Assembly (NCBI GenBank): GCA_905182485.1
Contig: CAJJBO010000006.1
Span: 1 to 64,000, forward strand
Direction: 5' to 3'
Length of the DNA stretch: 64,000 bases
Source: an uncultured Luminiphilus sp.
GTDB taxonomy: Bacteria > Pseudomonadota > Gammaproteobacteria > Pseudomonadales > Halieaceae
Shown: positions 18,590 through 28,576 of the stretch, in pieces
Layout: the number at the start of each line of letters is the position of its first letter
Position numbering within the stretch: the stretch's first letter is position 1
Program-made: the position numbers and the translations under genes
Notes under the pieces: generated by a model
Databases searched by the model: none
The model's input: only the letters and a program-made list of their open reading frames with translations
Told to the model about the DNA's origin: nothing

Positions 18590-19825
18590 ATGGAAAACGA
18601 AATTTTTCAGTTGCAGTACGCGCTGGACACGTTCTATTTTCTCGTGTGCGGCGCGCTCGTCATGTGGATGGCAGCGGGTTTCGCAATGCTCGAGGCTGGC
18701 TTAGTACGATCTAAAAACACAACGGAAATTCTGACCAAAAATGTCGCTTTGTTTGCGGTCGCCAGCATCATGTACATGGTGTGTGGTTACAGCATCATGT
18801 ACGGCGGTGATGTATTGCTGAGCACGATTACGGGCTCAGGGGTCGTGGAAGGCGGAGACTCTGCCAGTTATGCCCCCTCGGCAGACTTCTTTTTCCAGGT
18901 GGTCTTCGTTGCCACCGCGATGTCCATCGTGTCCGGTGCCGTCGCGGAGCGGATGAAGTTATTCGCCTTTTTAGCCTTCGCTGTTGTTATGACGGGCTTC
19001 ATTTATCCACTGGAAGGCAGTTGGACCTGGGGCGGTAATCCTGTTTTTGGACTGTATACCCTGGGTGACTTAGGTTTCCTCGACTTTGCAGGAAGCGGCA
19101 TTGTCCACATGTCCGGCGCAGCCGCTGCACTGGCGGGCGTCATATTAGTGGGTGCTCGCAAAGGAAAGTATGGTCCGAACGGTGAAGTCAACGCGATACC
19201 CGGCGCCAACTTGCCTTTAGCGACGTTGGGCACGTTTATCCTCTGGTTAGGCTGGTTTGGCTTCAACGGTGGCTCGGTACTGGCGACTGCTTCGGTCGAT
19301 AGCGCCAACGCGGTTGCGGTGGTCTTCATGAACACCAATCTTGCGGCGGCAGGAGGTTGTATTGCGGCGCTGCTGGTGGCGAGGGCGTTGTTTGGCAAAG
19401 CCGATTTAACAATGGCACTCAACGGGTGCTTAGCGGGACTCGTGGCGATTACCGCAGGCCCTGACACCCCCTCTGCACTGCAGGCCACTATTTTTGGCGC
19501 CGTAGGTGGTGCATTGGTAGTCTTTTCAATCACCACACTGGACAAGCTGAAGATTGATGATCCGGTGGGGGCAATATCGGTCCACGGTGTCGTTGGTTTG
19601 CTGGGTCTGCTGCTGGTCCCATTGACCAATGGTGACGCGAGTTTTTCCGGTCAAATCATTGGCGCACTGACTATTTTTGGTTGGGTGTTTGGTGCCTCCC
19701 TGGTTACGTTCTTGGTGATCAAGCTAGTGATGGGACTCCGCGTCTCGGAAGAAGAGGAATACGAAGGTTCTGACTTGAGCGAGTGTGGATTGGAGGCCTA
19801 TCCAGAGTTTGCTGGCAATCGATGA
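18590..19825 (+). CDS. amtB: Ammonium transporter AmtB
   Basis: A 411-residue inner-membrane channel with about 11 helices. Conserved parts include MAAGFAMLEAGLVRSKN (helix 1), SGIVHMSGAAAALAG with the first pore His, NGSLAG-like NGCLAGLVAITAG, and VHGVVGLLGLL with the second pore His. It moves ammonium/ammonia into the cytoplasm and is gated by GlnK, encoded just upstream. ATG at 18590 with GGAG 9 bases before. The C-terminal tail (VSEEEEYEGSDLSECGLEAY) is the cytoplasmic GlnK-contact region. Confidence 0.95.
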   Translation: MENEIFQLQYALDTFYFLVCGALVMWMAAGFAMLEAGLVRSKNTTEILTKNVALFAVASIMYMVCGYSIMYGGDVLLSTITGSGVVEGGDSASYAPSADFFFQVVFVATAMSIVSGAVAERMKLFAFLAFAVVMTGFIYPLEGSWTWGGNPVFGLYTLGDLGFLDFAGSGIVHMSGAAAALAGVILVGARKGKYGPNGEVNAIPGANLPLATLGTFILWLGWFGFNGGSVLATASVDSANAVAVVFMNTNLAAAGGCIAALLVARALFGKADLTMALNGCLAGLVAITAGPDTPSALQATIFGAVGGALVVFSITTLDKLKIDDPVGAISVHGVVGLLGLLLVPLTNGDASFSGQIIGALTIFGWVFGASLVTFLVIKLVMGLRVSEEEEYEGSDLSECGLEAYPEFAGNR

Positions 19826-19850
19826 CTACCCTTTTCGCTTGTGACAGCCT

Positions 19851-19874
19851 GGGCTCTTCGGAGCCCTTTTTTTT
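19851..19874 (+). terminator. Rho-independent terminator after amtB
   Basis: GGGCTC-TTCG-GAGCCC (19851-19866) followed by eight T. The very stable UUCG tetraloop closes a six-pair stem. It ends the amtB message and separates it from the second P-II gene. Confidence 0.9.
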
Positions 19875-19960
19875 GTCCTTTTATTGACCTTTTGACCCGG
19901 CTTTCTTGCCTCTGCTGTCAGCCACTATAGGGTTGAGCATCTTATTCCGGTCCTTAGGCA

Positions 19961-19988
19961 TTGCGAAAACTGCTAGGGGCTTCATAAT
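19961..19988 (+). promoter_or_regulatory. Possible sigma-70 promoter for second P-II gene
   Basis: TTGCGA (19961-19966), 16 bases, CATAAT (19983-19988), 27 bases before the ATG. I found no GG-N10-GC sigma-54 pattern here, so this P-II copy may be expressed regardless of nitrogen state, unlike the first. Weak -35 element. Confidence 0.35.
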
Positions 19989-20006
19989 ATCTTCTCTCCT
20001 AACTGA

Positions 20007-20354
<348 letters not shown>

Positions 20355-20364
20355 CAGATTTGTC

Positions 20365-21078
20365 TTAGCGTGGTTTCGTGCGTGCCAGCGCCTCAATGGC
20401 ACTCGGCAAATCCGCTAGGCGAGTAACGATTGCATCCGCTATGTCACTGGTGCCACCATCAGGGCTGAACCAGACGGCCTTCGCCCCTGCGGCTACCGCG
20501 CCAGCTACGTCATTGTTGTGGCAGTCCCCCACGTGAATGACTTCGTTGGCAGAGACGCCCGCTTGATCGAAAACGCGGTGAAAGAGCAGGGTATCGGGTT
20601 TGCTGATCCCAAATTCCTCTGCACGCCAAGCGTAGCTGAAGTAGCTGGCGATCGGGGTTTTACGGACGTCAGCATTGCCATTGGTTAGCGCGCCGAGTAG
20701 GTACTCTTGGCTTAAGGTGCTGAGCGCAGTGGCGGCATCCTCGAATAGCGCCACTTTATGCCGTTCGGCATAAAAGGCCGCGAACGCTTTAGATGCCGCT
20801 TCGGCAGCGGTCGTCTTTGACTGGCCACTGCGTAGCAGTAGTCGATAGATAAAAGCCTCACGGAATTGGCTGATATGGTGGGCGAGCATCGGTTGCTCGG
20901 CCAGTATTTCGGCTCGTAGCGTGCCCGCTTGTTGATCTGCCAGCTCGCGCAGGGGTTCCTTGGGAAATCGGGCGGTCAGGTAGCGCCACTGCGCTGCATC
21001 AGCTGCCACTAAAGCGGGTTTGACGTCCCACAGCGTGTCGTCAAGGTCGAAGGTAATGAGGCGGACGGACACGGTCAT
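20365..21078 (-). CDS. HAD-superfamily hydrolase (YigB-like)
   Basis: A 237-residue phosphatase with all HAD motifs: DLDDTLWD (nucleophile Asp near residue 10), a motif II Thr/Ser (GALTNGNAD), Lys in motif III (GISKPDTLLF) and acidic motif IV (HVGDCHNNDVAGA). In Gammaproteobacteria the HAD gene next to DUF484/dapF is often yigB, an FMN phosphatase in riboflavin synthesis. It lies 52 bases downstream of the DUF484 gene; xerC, commonly between them, is absent. Confidence 0.85.
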   Translation of the reverse strand: MTVSVRLITFDLDDTLWDVKPALVAADAAQWRYLTARFPKEPLRELADQQAGTLRAEILAEQPMLAHHISQFREAFIYRLLLRSGQSKTTAAEAASKAFAAFYAERHKVALFEDAATALSTLSQEYLLGALTNGNADVRKTPIASYFSYAWRAEEFGISKPDTLLFHRVFDQAGVSANEVIHVGDCHNNDVAGAVAAGAKAVWFSPDGGTSDIADAIVTRLADLPSAIEALARTKPR

Positions 21079-21130
21079 TTGTCGGCCTGGGGTGAGGCGT
21101 TGATCGTGTGGTCGTGCTCCAATGAGCGTG

Positions 21131-21763
21131 TTAGGCCCATACAGGGAGCTGTCCGATTACCTCGGCGAGGTAATCAAGGAACAGCGTTCCATCCTCTGCC
21201 TGATACCGCTGGGTATTCGTCGCGCCAACGGCAATGACGCCTACGATCCCTTGTTGCCGACGAATACAGGACATGGCAACCGATCCCTCGCAAGTCACCG
21301 ACGGAAACAGCGCAGCCATTTCCTCGGGCCGCAAAACGCCCGAAACAGTATCCCCCCCCGCTAATAACTTTTGAGCAACCGATTGCCGTGGATCGTCCTG
21401 CTTGTCAGGGTCAAACCAGACGAGTGAGCCAAGCTCTGCAGCAAACGCATTGACGACCTGCTGTTGCCAAATTGTCTCAACATCGGCTTTTGTCTCTGCC
21501 GGCAGTAGCGCCAAAATAGTGTCCCGAGTTGCTTTGAGTAGCCGCTCATTTTCTTTCCCGATATCCGAAAGCTCGGCGAGTTTTTGCCGCGATGTGATAG
21601 AGCGTTCTCGTAAGACCGCTACCTGCCGCTCTACCAGCGAAACTGCACCTTGGCCGCCGTGGGGCAAGTTCAACGCGGCCAATAAGGCAGGTCTATTTTG
21701 TAAAAAATCGGGGTGGGCTCGTAAGAAGGTTTCGACATCATCTGGATTCATTGTTTCAGCCAT
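21131..21763 (-). CDS. DUF484 family protein (YigA-like)
   Basis: A 210-residue GAF-like protein: an N-terminal helix region starting MNPDDVETFLRAHPDFLQNRP, a coiled-coil around residues 40-75 (LVERQVAVLRERSITSRQKL), and a C-terminal GAF-type domain (SVAMSCIRRQQGIVGVIAVG). Role unknown, though it is nearly always downstream of dapF. I prefer the ATG at 21763 to a GTG one codon earlier. Confidence 0.88.
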   Translation of the reverse strand: MAETMNPDDVETFLRAHPDFLQNRPALLAALNLPHGGQGAVSLVERQVAVLRERSITSRQKLAELSDIGKENERLLKATRDTILALLPAETKADVETIWQQQVVNAFAAELGSLVWFDPDKQDDPRQSVAQKLLAGGDTVSGVLRPEEMAALFPSVTCEGSVAMSCIRRQQGIVGVIAVGATNTQRYQAEDGTLFLDYLAEVIGQLPVWA

Positions 21764-21811
21764 CACTTTTATCTCAGGTAGAACACTGTGGGATGCAGCA
21801 TTGCAGTGTCG

Positions 21812-22645
21812 TTAGTTTCGCAGGGATATCGTGCCATTGAAGACCGTCGTTGCGGGACCCCCCAGCCAGACCCGCTCTTGAGCGCCTTGCCAAGACACGG
21901 TGAGTTTGCCGCCCGGTAGGTGAACCGTAACGTCGGGGGCTAAAAGACCCAGTTGCACGCCATGCGCGACTGCGGCGCAAGCTCCCGATCCACAAGCTTC
22001 TGTTTCACCCACACCCCGCTCAAAGACGCGCAGCTGTATCTCTTCACGCGAGACGATCTGCATAAAGCCAACATTGGCCTTATCAGGAAAGTCAGCGTGA
22101 CTCTCCAGCAGCGGTCCTAAGGTACTGACTGGCGCGCCGCGGCAGTCATCGACTACTAATACAACATGCGGGTTGCCCATTGAGACGGCGCCAACAGACA
22201 GCTGTTGTCCTTGAACATCAATCACGTATTGCTGAGCAACGGCGGCGGCGGAGAAGGGAATCTCGGAGGGGAGGAAACGGGGAGCGGCGAGTCCGGCGGT
22301 GACGCGATTGTCTTCGCTGATGGAGAGTAAGATCGGTTCACCGTCAGTGATCAGTCTGACCTCTCGCTTGCGCGTGAGCCGCTGTTCCCTCAGGAAGCGG
22401 CCGACACAGCGAGCCCCATTTCCACATTGCCCGGCACGCGAGCCATCTGCATTGAAAATGGTATACCGAAAGTCTGCGTCGGGCTCATCGGGAGGCGTAA
22501 TAATCAGAATCTGATCGCAACCAATGCCCCGATGACGATCGGCAACGCGTCTTAGCTGCGCAGCAGTGAGATCAACAGCCTGTGTCACACCGTCAATGAC
22601 GACAAAGTCATTCCCGGCACCCTGCATTTTTGTAAAGGCCAGCAT
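21812..22645 (-). CDS. dapF: Diaminopimelate epimerase
   Basis: A 277-residue enzyme converting LL- to meso-diaminopimelate for lysine and peptidoglycan synthesis. Both catalytic cysteines are present: CGNGARCVGRF (Cys about 75) and EACGSGACAAV (Cys about 220). It starts at an ATG at 22645 that overlaps the lysA stop by one base (TGATG); a GTG one codon earlier is possible. Operon lptM-lysA-dapF-DUF484-HAD. Confidence 0.96.
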   Translation of the reverse strand: MLAFTKMQGAGNDFVVIDGVTQAVDLTAAQLRRVADRHRGIGCDQILIITPPDEPDADFRYTIFNADGSRAGQCGNGARCVGRFLREQRLTRKREVRLITDGEPILLSISEDNRVTAGLAAPRFLPSEIPFSAAAVAQQYVIDVQGQQLSVGAVSMGNPHVVLVVDDCRGAPVSTLGPLLESHADFPDKANVGFMQIVSREEIQLRVFERGVGETEACGSGACAAVAHGVQLGLLAPDVTVHLPGGKLTVSWQGAQERVWLGGPATTVFNGTISLRN

Positions 22646-23901
22646 CACGACGTTTCACCCGAGGGAATCACCTCTCGCTGCCACAAGTCAGACAGGTTTT
22701 CTCTTTTGCCAATAAGGTGTGTGGTCTTCCCTTGTACCATGATTTCGGCAACACGCGGCCGGCTATTGTAGTTAGAGGCCATACCAAACCCATAGGCGCC
22801 TGCACCCATGATAGAGAGGAGATCACCTTGCGATAGCGCCATGGCCCTATCTTTTCCTAAAAAGTCGCCGGTCTCACAAATGGGCCCCACCACGTCCCAA
22901 ACATGGGTTTCACCGTCCTGCAGCGTCACCGGCTGTATGTCCTGCCAGGCGCTGTATAAAGCGGGTCGCAGTAAATCGTTCATCGCAGCATCAACGATCG
23001 CAAAGTGTTTATCGTCAGTGGGTTTAAGGTAGAGCACTTCAGTAATCAGTGCGCCCGCCTCTGCCACGATGGAACGACCCGGTTCCAGCACCAGTTCTAG
23101 CGCTTGATCCTGTAATCGTTCTTTCAACACAGCGACATAGTCGTGGATGGAGGGGGGCGTTTCTGTATGGTAATTGACCCCTAATCCTCCTCCAAGATCG
23201 ATATGTTGGAGCCGGATACCGAGCGTACGTAAATCATGAACGAGATCCAGTAAACACTCTAGCGATTGGATAAATGGGGCGACTTCCTCAATTTGACTCC
23301 CGATATGGCAATCCACGCCCACCGGGCTCAGCGCCGGATGCTCATCGGCTATTTGATAGAGCTGGCGCGCGCGCGTAACGTCCACACCAAATTTATTTTC
23401 CCGTAAGCCGGTAGAAATATAAGGATGAGTGCCTGCATCGACGTCGGGATTCACCCGGATCGAAATGGGCGCAACGCAGCCGGCGTCGTTGGCGAGTTCG
23501 GCTAACGACAAGAGTTCTGCCTCAGATTCGATATTGAAGCATCTGATTTTCAGATCCAGCGCACGCTGCATCTCGATGGCTGTCTTGCCCACGCCCGAAA
23601 AAACGACCTTACTGGGGTCACCGCCAGCTGCGACAACCCTCTCTAACTCGCCAAGACTGACCACATCAAATCCTGCGCCTAACTGCGCCAACACATTGAG
23701 GATGGCAAGGTTAGAATTGGCTTTCACCGCGTAGCAAATGAGGTGGGGGATATCGGATAGCGCCGATTGATAGTCTAGGAAGGCGGTTTCGATTGCCGAG
23801 CGAGAATAAAGGTAAGTGGGGGTGCCATAGGTTGCGGCAATCGCCTCAAGCGAGACATCCTCGCAGTGCAGGGTGCCATCATGTCGTGAAAAGGGAGCCA
23901 T
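22645..23901 (-). CDS. lysA: Diaminopimelate decarboxylase
   Basis: A 418-residue PLP enzyme of fold type III that makes lysine from meso-diaminopimelate. PLP-Lys is in CYAVKANSN (about residue 61), phosphate-binding GGGLGVNY and active-site residues of CETGDFLG are visible. Start ATG at 23901, overlapping the lptM stop by one base; it continues straight into dapF. Confidence 0.96.
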   Translation of the reverse strand: MAPFSRHDGTLHCEDVSLEAIAATYGTPTYLYSRSAIETAFLDYQSALSDIPHLICYAVKANSNLAILNVLAQLGAGFDVVSLGELERVVAAGGDPSKVVFSGVGKTAIEMQRALDLKIRCFNIESEAELLSLAELANDAGCVAPISIRVNPDVDAGTHPYISTGLRENKFGVDVTRARQLYQIADEHPALSPVGVDCHIGSQIEEVAPFIQSLECLLDLVHDLRTLGIRLQHIDLGGGLGVNYHTETPPSIHDYVAVLKERLQDQALELVLEPGRSIVAEAGALITEVLYLKPTDDKHFAIVDAAMNDLLRPALYSAWQDIQPVTLQDGETHVWDVVGPICETGDFLGKDRAMALSQGDLLSIMGAGAYGFGMASNYNSRPRVAEIMVQGKTTHLIGKRENLSDLWQREVIPSGETS

Positions 23902-24008
23902 CAGGTCGTTGTCGCTTCAGCGGTTTCTGGATCGGCAGGACGCAGCGGTCCCTGCTGTCCACAGCCGGCGGCACAGATTAAGATCAGTGCGATAATAGCA
24001 GCCTTCAC
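23901..24008 (-). CDS. lptM: LptM (YifL/LppL-type) small lipoprotein
   Basis: A 35-residue lipoprotein, start GTG at 24008, signal AALIL-type helix ending in AAGC (Cys16), then GQQGPLRPADPE. The CGQQGPLYxP-like start is the mark of LptM, which helps mature the LptD lipopolysaccharide translocon. Too short for normal ORF thresholds; it is buried at the end of a longer frame. Classic placement upstream of lysA. Confidence 0.85.
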   Translation of the reverse strand: MKAAIIALILICAAGCGQQGPLRPADPETAEATTT

Positions 24009-24120
24009 AGTTTGACCTCGACAAAACTCACAGTATAACAGTGAGTGAAAGTGCTCATCGACCAATGGCGATAATGCCGAAGGGTAATAGTCGCGCAATG
24101 ACGGCATAAGGAATCGACAC

Positions 24121-24438
24121 ATGGCAGGTAATACGTACTTTGAACGGATCGAAGTTATTTTTGAGCAGGTGGAAACCGGACTAGAGGAACTTCCCGATGA
24201 TCTCGATATCCGCACCGCCGAGGGTGTGATTAACGTAACTTTTGGCAATGGCGTGGTGTTTGTCTTCAGTCGGCAGCCACCTACTGAACAGCTCTGGCTC
24301 GCAACGCCGGGTGGTGGTTTCCACTATCAGTGGGACGACGCTCAGGAAATGTGGCGCGATACGAAAACCGGGGAGTCGTTTCACCAGGTGTTGGTGTCAG
24401 AGTTGGCGCAACATGTTGGTCTCACGCTCGACTGGTAG
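24121..24438 (+). CDS. cyaY: Frataxin-like iron-sulfur regulator CyaY
   Basis: A 105-residue frataxin. It carries the acidic first helix (FERIEVIFEQVETGLEELPD), the strand INVTFGNGVVFVFSRQPPTEQLWLA-type region with QLWLA, and the C-terminal WRDTKTGESF. CyaY binds iron and tunes IscS in iron-sulfur assembly. Divergent from lptM-lysA, as in Pseudomonas and E. coli. Complete, start ATG at 24121. Confidence 0.93.
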   Translation: MAGNTYFERIEVIFEQVETGLEELPDDLDIRTAEGVINVTFGNGVVFVFSRQPPTEQLWLATPGGGFHYQWDDAQEMWRDTKTGESFHQVLVSELAQHVGLTLDW

Positions 24439-24442
24439 GCAC

Positions 24443-25401
24443 ATGCTCGTTCGGACCATTAGCTTGCTCAGTGGCGCTTTGCTGATGGCGCCAGTAGTGG
24501 CTTTGGACTAGCAGCACCTCAGATCGCGAGGAGTATACGCCTTTTTATAGTGGATGCCAGTCCTTTTGCAGATGAGGAAGAAGAGGATTTCGAATTATTA
24601 AAAGGTTTTAAGAAGACTTTTATTAACCCAATAATAGTTGAGGAATCTGGCGATGAGTGGGAAATGGAAGAAGGTTGCTTAAGTATTCCGGATGTACGTG
24701 AGATGGTATATCGCCCAGAGCAAGTAGCTTGGGTGCAACACGCGCGGGGCTTCATGGACCCACTGATTTCAGACTGGCATGCTTTTTTTGGTCTGCCAAA
24801 TGGAAATCGGGAAGGCTATCCCGTCAACGAGCTTCAGTATCGTTTAGATCAACCCCGCCATGAAGTGGCACTCAACAATAAAGTATCGGGTTTGGGCGAC
24901 GTGCAAGTGGCACTGAGTCGCAACATGAGTCTGAAAGAAGGGCCTCAGGTGGCACTCAGCGTCGGCATGAAAGCAGCCACCGGAGAAGAAGCCGATTGGC
25001 TCGGTAGTGGGGCCACGGATTACTGGGCGCTAGCGCGGGTATCGGGAGATTATTCAGGCCGCTTGCCGCTTGTCTGGCATGGGCAAATCGGGATGACTCG
25101 CGCTGGCGTCAGCGACCTGATGGGCCCAAATCAAAAGCGTTCACTGTGGTTTGGCGGCGTATCGCTAGCGTGGCCGTTTCGAGACAAGTGGTCACTATTG
25201 GCGCAAATTGATGCGCATAGTGCATTAGGCGATGGCAACCTGAACGCCCTGACCCGGCCCGCAGGGATATTGAGTATGGCGCTGCGTTGGCATACCTCAC
25301 CAAAATGGACGTGGGACTTGGGGTTTAGCGAGGACCTGGTGGTGGAGTCGGCGCCCGATATCACGTTTATGCTGACAGCGCGTTATGTCGCGAGCCCTTA
25401 G
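24443..25401 (+). pseudogene. DUF3187 outer-membrane protein gene disrupted by a peptide deformylase fragment
   Basis: Three pieces lie in order. (1) ATG 24443 encodes a signal peptide (MLVRTISLLSGALLMAPVVA) that meets a stop at 24509-24511. (2) In another frame, about 24500-24725 encodes the core of a peptide deformylase: GLAAPQ, FINPIIVEESGDEW and EEGCLSIPD, but not the later HExxH metal site. (3) In frame with piece 2, from QHARGFMDPLISDWHAFFGL onward, is the C-terminal two-thirds of a DUF3187 protein. The deformylase part is about 39 percent G+C and Bacteroidetes-like in sequence (DEEEEDFELLKGFKKTF), unlike the neighbours. The normal DUF3187 N-terminal part is missing. Either real illegitimate recombination or a chimeric assembly. 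Confidence 0.8.
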
Positions 25402-26798
25402 CGATTCAGTTTCGTTTGCGCCAATGTGATCGCTGCCCGCACTTGGTTCGGTGCAGTGCCCCCAATATGATCTCGGGCCGCTACCGAGCCTTCCAGTGTG
25501 AGGACTTGGTAGACGTCATGTTCGATACCAGCATGAAATGTTTTCAGGGTCTCCAGCGAACAGTCCGCCAGATCGCACTCCGCGTCGATGCAGTGAGCAA
25601 CCGCTTTACCGACCACTTCGTGGGCATCGCGAAAGGCCACGCCGGCACGCACCAGGTAATCGGCCAAATCAGTCGCAGTCGCAAAGCCCTTCAGCGCCGC
25701 ATTGCGCATCGCCGCCGAGTGCGCTTCGATCGTAGGCACCATGTCTGCGAAAGCTTTGAGACAGTCGTTGAGCGTGTTGACGCTGTCAAATAGCGCCTCT
25801 TTGTCTTCCTGATTATCTTTGTTGTAAGCCAGCGGCTGCGCTTTCATCAGTGTCAGTAATGCGACGAGATTACCGGTGGTTCGTCCCGATTTACCACGCA
25901 CCAGCTCAGGTACATCAGGATTTTTTTTCTGCGGCATGATGGAAGAGCCGGTACAGAAACGGTCGGGCAGACTGATAAAGCCGAACTGGGCAGACGTCCA
26001 CAAAATGAGTTCTTCAGACATCCGCGAAAGGTGATTGAGTATTAGCGCTGCAGCGGCGCAGAACTCGATAGCAAAGTCTCGATCGGCGACGCTGTCGAGT
26101 GAGTTGTTAGTCGGCCCTGTAAAACCTAATGCGATGGCTGTCTGCTCCCTGTCAATCGGAAAGGTCGTGCCTGCTAATGCCGCGGCACCCAGCGGTGATT
26201 GATTTAACCGCTGTCGACAATCCAGTAGTCGGCCGTGATCACGATCCAGCATTTCGTACCACGCCATTAGGTGGTGGCCAAAAGTAACAGGTTGCGCCAC
26301 TTGAAGGTGGGTGAAGCCTGGCATGACGGTCTCTGTATGTTGCGCAGCCAGTCCGACAATGCCGGATTGGAGGCGGGCGAGCTGTCCGCAAATGATATCG
26401 ATCTCAGTGCGCAGATAGAGCCTCATATCGGTCGCCACTTGATCGTTGCGGGAGCGCCCGGTGTGCAATTTTTTGCCGACATCGCCAATTAACTCGGTCA
26501 GGCGTGCCTCAATGTTCATATGAACGTCTTCTCGTTCCACGGACCACTGAAACGCACCCGCTTCGATTTCGGCGAGCACCCGCGCTAACCCTTCTTGAAT
26601 CGCGATATTTTCAGCGGCTGTCAGCACACCAACGGCTTCTAACATGCTGGCGTGCGCACGCGACCCTGCAATGTCATAGCTGGCCAGCTCTCGATCGAAG
26701 GCCTCTGAGGCTGTAAATCGCTGAACAAAACGGTCGGTCGGCTCGCTAAATCTGCCGCCCCATAGCTCCTGTCCGACTTTTGATTTTTCGTCACTCAT
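25398..26798 (-). CDS. argH: Argininosuccinate lyase
   Basis: A 466-residue lyase that splits argininosuccinate into arginine and fumarate, the last step of arginine synthesis. The fumarase-superfamily signature [12 protein letters not shown] is clear, with [12 protein letters not shown] and the His in [14 protein letters not shown]. Complete. It converges with the DUF3187 gene (four-base overlap of stops) and is divergent from hemC, the common arrangement in this group. Confidence 0.96.
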   Translation of the reverse strand: MSDEKSKVGQELWGGRFSEPTDRFVQRFTASEAFDRELASYDIAGSRAHASMLEAVGVLTAAENIAIQEGLARVLAEIEAGAFQWSVEREDVHMNIEARLTELIGDVGKKLHTGRSRNDQVATDMRLYLRTEIDIICGQLARLQSGIVGLAAQHTETVMPGFTHLQVAQPVTFGHHLMAWYEMLDRDHGRLLDCRQRLNQSPLGAAALAGTTFPIDREQTAIALGFTGPTNNSLDSVADRDFAIEFCAAAALILNHLSRMSEELILWTSAQFGFISLPDRFCTGSSIMPQKKNPDVPELVRGKSGRTTGNLVALLTLMKAQPLAYNKDNQEDKEALFDSVNTLNDCLKAFADMVPTIEAHSAAMRNAALKGFATATDLADYLVRAGVAFRDAHEVVGKAVAHCIDAECDLADCSLETLKTFHAGIEHDVYQVLTLEGSVAARDHIGGTAPNQVRAAITLAQTKLNR

Positions 26799-26924
26799 GA
26801 TGCATCGTCATTTCAGTTGGTGTCGAAATGAAAGTCTACCAGTGGATCCACCACTTCCGCCCGGTTTCAGAGCGGTGAAATGTCGCCTCGTGCTAAACTG
26901 ATGGGGAAAAAAAGAGGATGTAAT

Positions 26925-27836
26925 GTGTCAGAACGTATCGTGATTGCTACCCGAGAGAGCCCCTTGGCCTTGTGGCAGGCGGAGTATGTTAAATCTCGCC
27001 TTGAGGCGGTGCACTCGGGCCTTGAGGTTCAATTGTTGGGAATGACCTCCCGCGGAGATCAATTGTTAGACCAGCCGTTATTTAAAGTGGGTGGCAAGGG
27101 GCTGTTTGTCAAAGAACTCGAAACTGCGCTGCTCGACGGTCGTGCTGATATTGCTGTGCACTCAATGAAAGATGTGCCCATGATGATGCCAGATGAACTC
27201 ACACTCGGCGTGATTTGCGAGCGAGAGGATCCTCGCGATGCGCTTGTCGGCGTTTCCAGCTTTGAAGATCTACCCCAAGGGGGTCGGCTGGGAACCTCAA
27301 GTCTTCGCCGTAGTTGCCAAATTAACCGCCATCGACCTGATTTGGAAATCGGGTTCCTGCGCGGCAACGTGAATACGCGGCTGGCCAAGTTAGAGGCAGG
27401 GGAGTTCGATGCCATCATGCTTGCCTGTGCCGGGCTGATTAGGCTCGGATTCGAGGCGCGGATTGGTTGCTCGATTGAACCTGAACTTTCTCTCCCCGCT
27501 GCGGGGCAAGGCGCTGTCGGCATAGAATTTAGAGCCTCGGATGAACGTATTAAAAACTTGCTGGCGCCGTTACACCATTCGCCTACGGCAACCCGAGTGT
27601 TGGCCGAGCGAGCGGTAGTCCGCAGACTGGATGGAGGGTGTGATGTGCCCATCGCCGCCTACGCGGAATTAGACGGCGATACCCTGTGGTTGCGGGCTCG
27701 AGTGGGCGCAACCGATGGTGCGACACTATTGGAGGCAGAGGCGCGGGGCGATGATCCGGAAGCGCTGGGACAGGGCGTCGCCGACATGCTCTTGGCTCAG
27801 GGTGCTGAGGATCTTATTCGCGCCGCGAGGGGATGA
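26925..27836 (+). CDS. hemC: Hydroxymethylbilane synthase (porphobilinogen deaminase)
   Basis: A 303-residue enzyme joining four porphobilinogens into hydroxymethylbilane in haem synthesis. I choose the GTG at 26925 ([20 protein letters not shown]) because it fits the family N-terminus and follows AAAGAGG. Key parts: [16 protein letters not shown], and the cofactor-bearing Cys in [14 protein letters not shown]. It overlaps hemD by ATGA. Confidence 0.95.
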   Translation: MSERIVIATRESPLALWQAEYVKSRLEAVHSGLEVQLLGMTSRGDQLLDQPLFKVGGKGLFVKELETALLDGRADIAVHSMKDVPMMMPDELTLGVICEREDPRDALVGVSSFEDLPQGGRLGTSSLRRSCQINRHRPDLEIGFLRGNVNTRLAKLEAGEFDAIMLACAGLIRLGFEARIGCSIEPELSLPAAGQGAVGIEFRASDERIKNLLAPLHHSPTATRVLAERAVVRRLDGGCDVPIAAYAELDGDTLWLRARVGATDGATLLEAEARGDDPEALGQGVADMLLAQGAEDLIRAARG

Positions 27837-28576
27837 CGACAGTCGTACTGACTCGGCCCGAGGCGCACAGCCAAAGGCTAGCGCGGGCACTGTCACGGCA
27901 AGGTTTTGAGTCGTTGGTTATGCCACTCATGACCGTGCAGCCCATCGCGGACAGTGAGCGCTCGCCGGTACCCGATTTGACCGAAGGGGCCGTGTGTATT
28001 TTCATCAGTGCTAACGCGGTCCAGTACGGGCTCCCTCACATTGCGAGTGCTTTAGCGCAACGAGACAGCTCGGTGTTGATCGCCGTCGGGCAGCAGACGC
28101 AATTAGCATTGCAAGCAGCTGGCTTCACAGCGATTGCCCCCGACCAAGCCGATACCGAGGGACTATTGGCTTTACCAGCACTGTCGGCAGGCGCGCTGCA
28201 ACAGGCTCTGATCGTTAAGGGAGAGGGAGGACGGGCGTTATTGGCTAGTGAGTTGAGCAGGCGAGGTGTCGCTGTCAATGAATGGTCCTGCTACCGCCGT
28301 TGCTGGCCCTCAGTTGACTTAAGCCCGCTATCAGAGGCTGGGCGACATTGGGTGTTTCAGGCCAGTAGCGGAGAGATTTTATCGCGTTTAGTGGTGTTAA
28401 TCAGCGAGGCGTCTCGATTAGATCTCTTACAACATCCTGTGATCGTGCCCTCCAAACGCATTGCAGTATTGGCCACGGAGTTGGGTTGGCATACTGTTTT
28501 GTGTTCGGATAATGCCAGCGATGAAGCCGTGATAGCGAGTTTGCATCAACAACTGACGCACGAGACGACCCCATGA
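27833..28576 (+). CDS. hemD: Uroporphyrinogen-III synthase
   Basis: A 247-residue enzyme that closes the tetrapyrrole ring. Family sequence identity is always low; visible are [11 protein letters not shown] at the start, [10 protein letters not shown], and [12 protein letters not shown]. It overlaps hemC (27833-27836) and hemX (28573-28576), so hemCDX form a tightly coupled operon. Confidence 0.9.
   Translation: MTTVVLTRPEAHSQRLARALSRQGFESLVMPLMTVQPIADSERSPVPDLTEGAVCIFISANAVQYGLPHIASALAQRDSSVLIAVGQQTQLALQAAGFTAIAPDQADTEGLLALPALSAGALQQALIVKGEGGRALLASELSRRGVAVNEWSCYRRCWPSVDLSPLSEAGRHWVFQASSGEILSRLVVLISEASRLDLLQHPVIVPSKRIAVLATELGWHTVLCSDNASDEAVIASLHQQLTHETTP

Noticed and set aside
24550-24750. 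Functional peptide deformylase
   Set aside because: The HExxH metal motif and the N-terminal start are missing, so it cannot be active.
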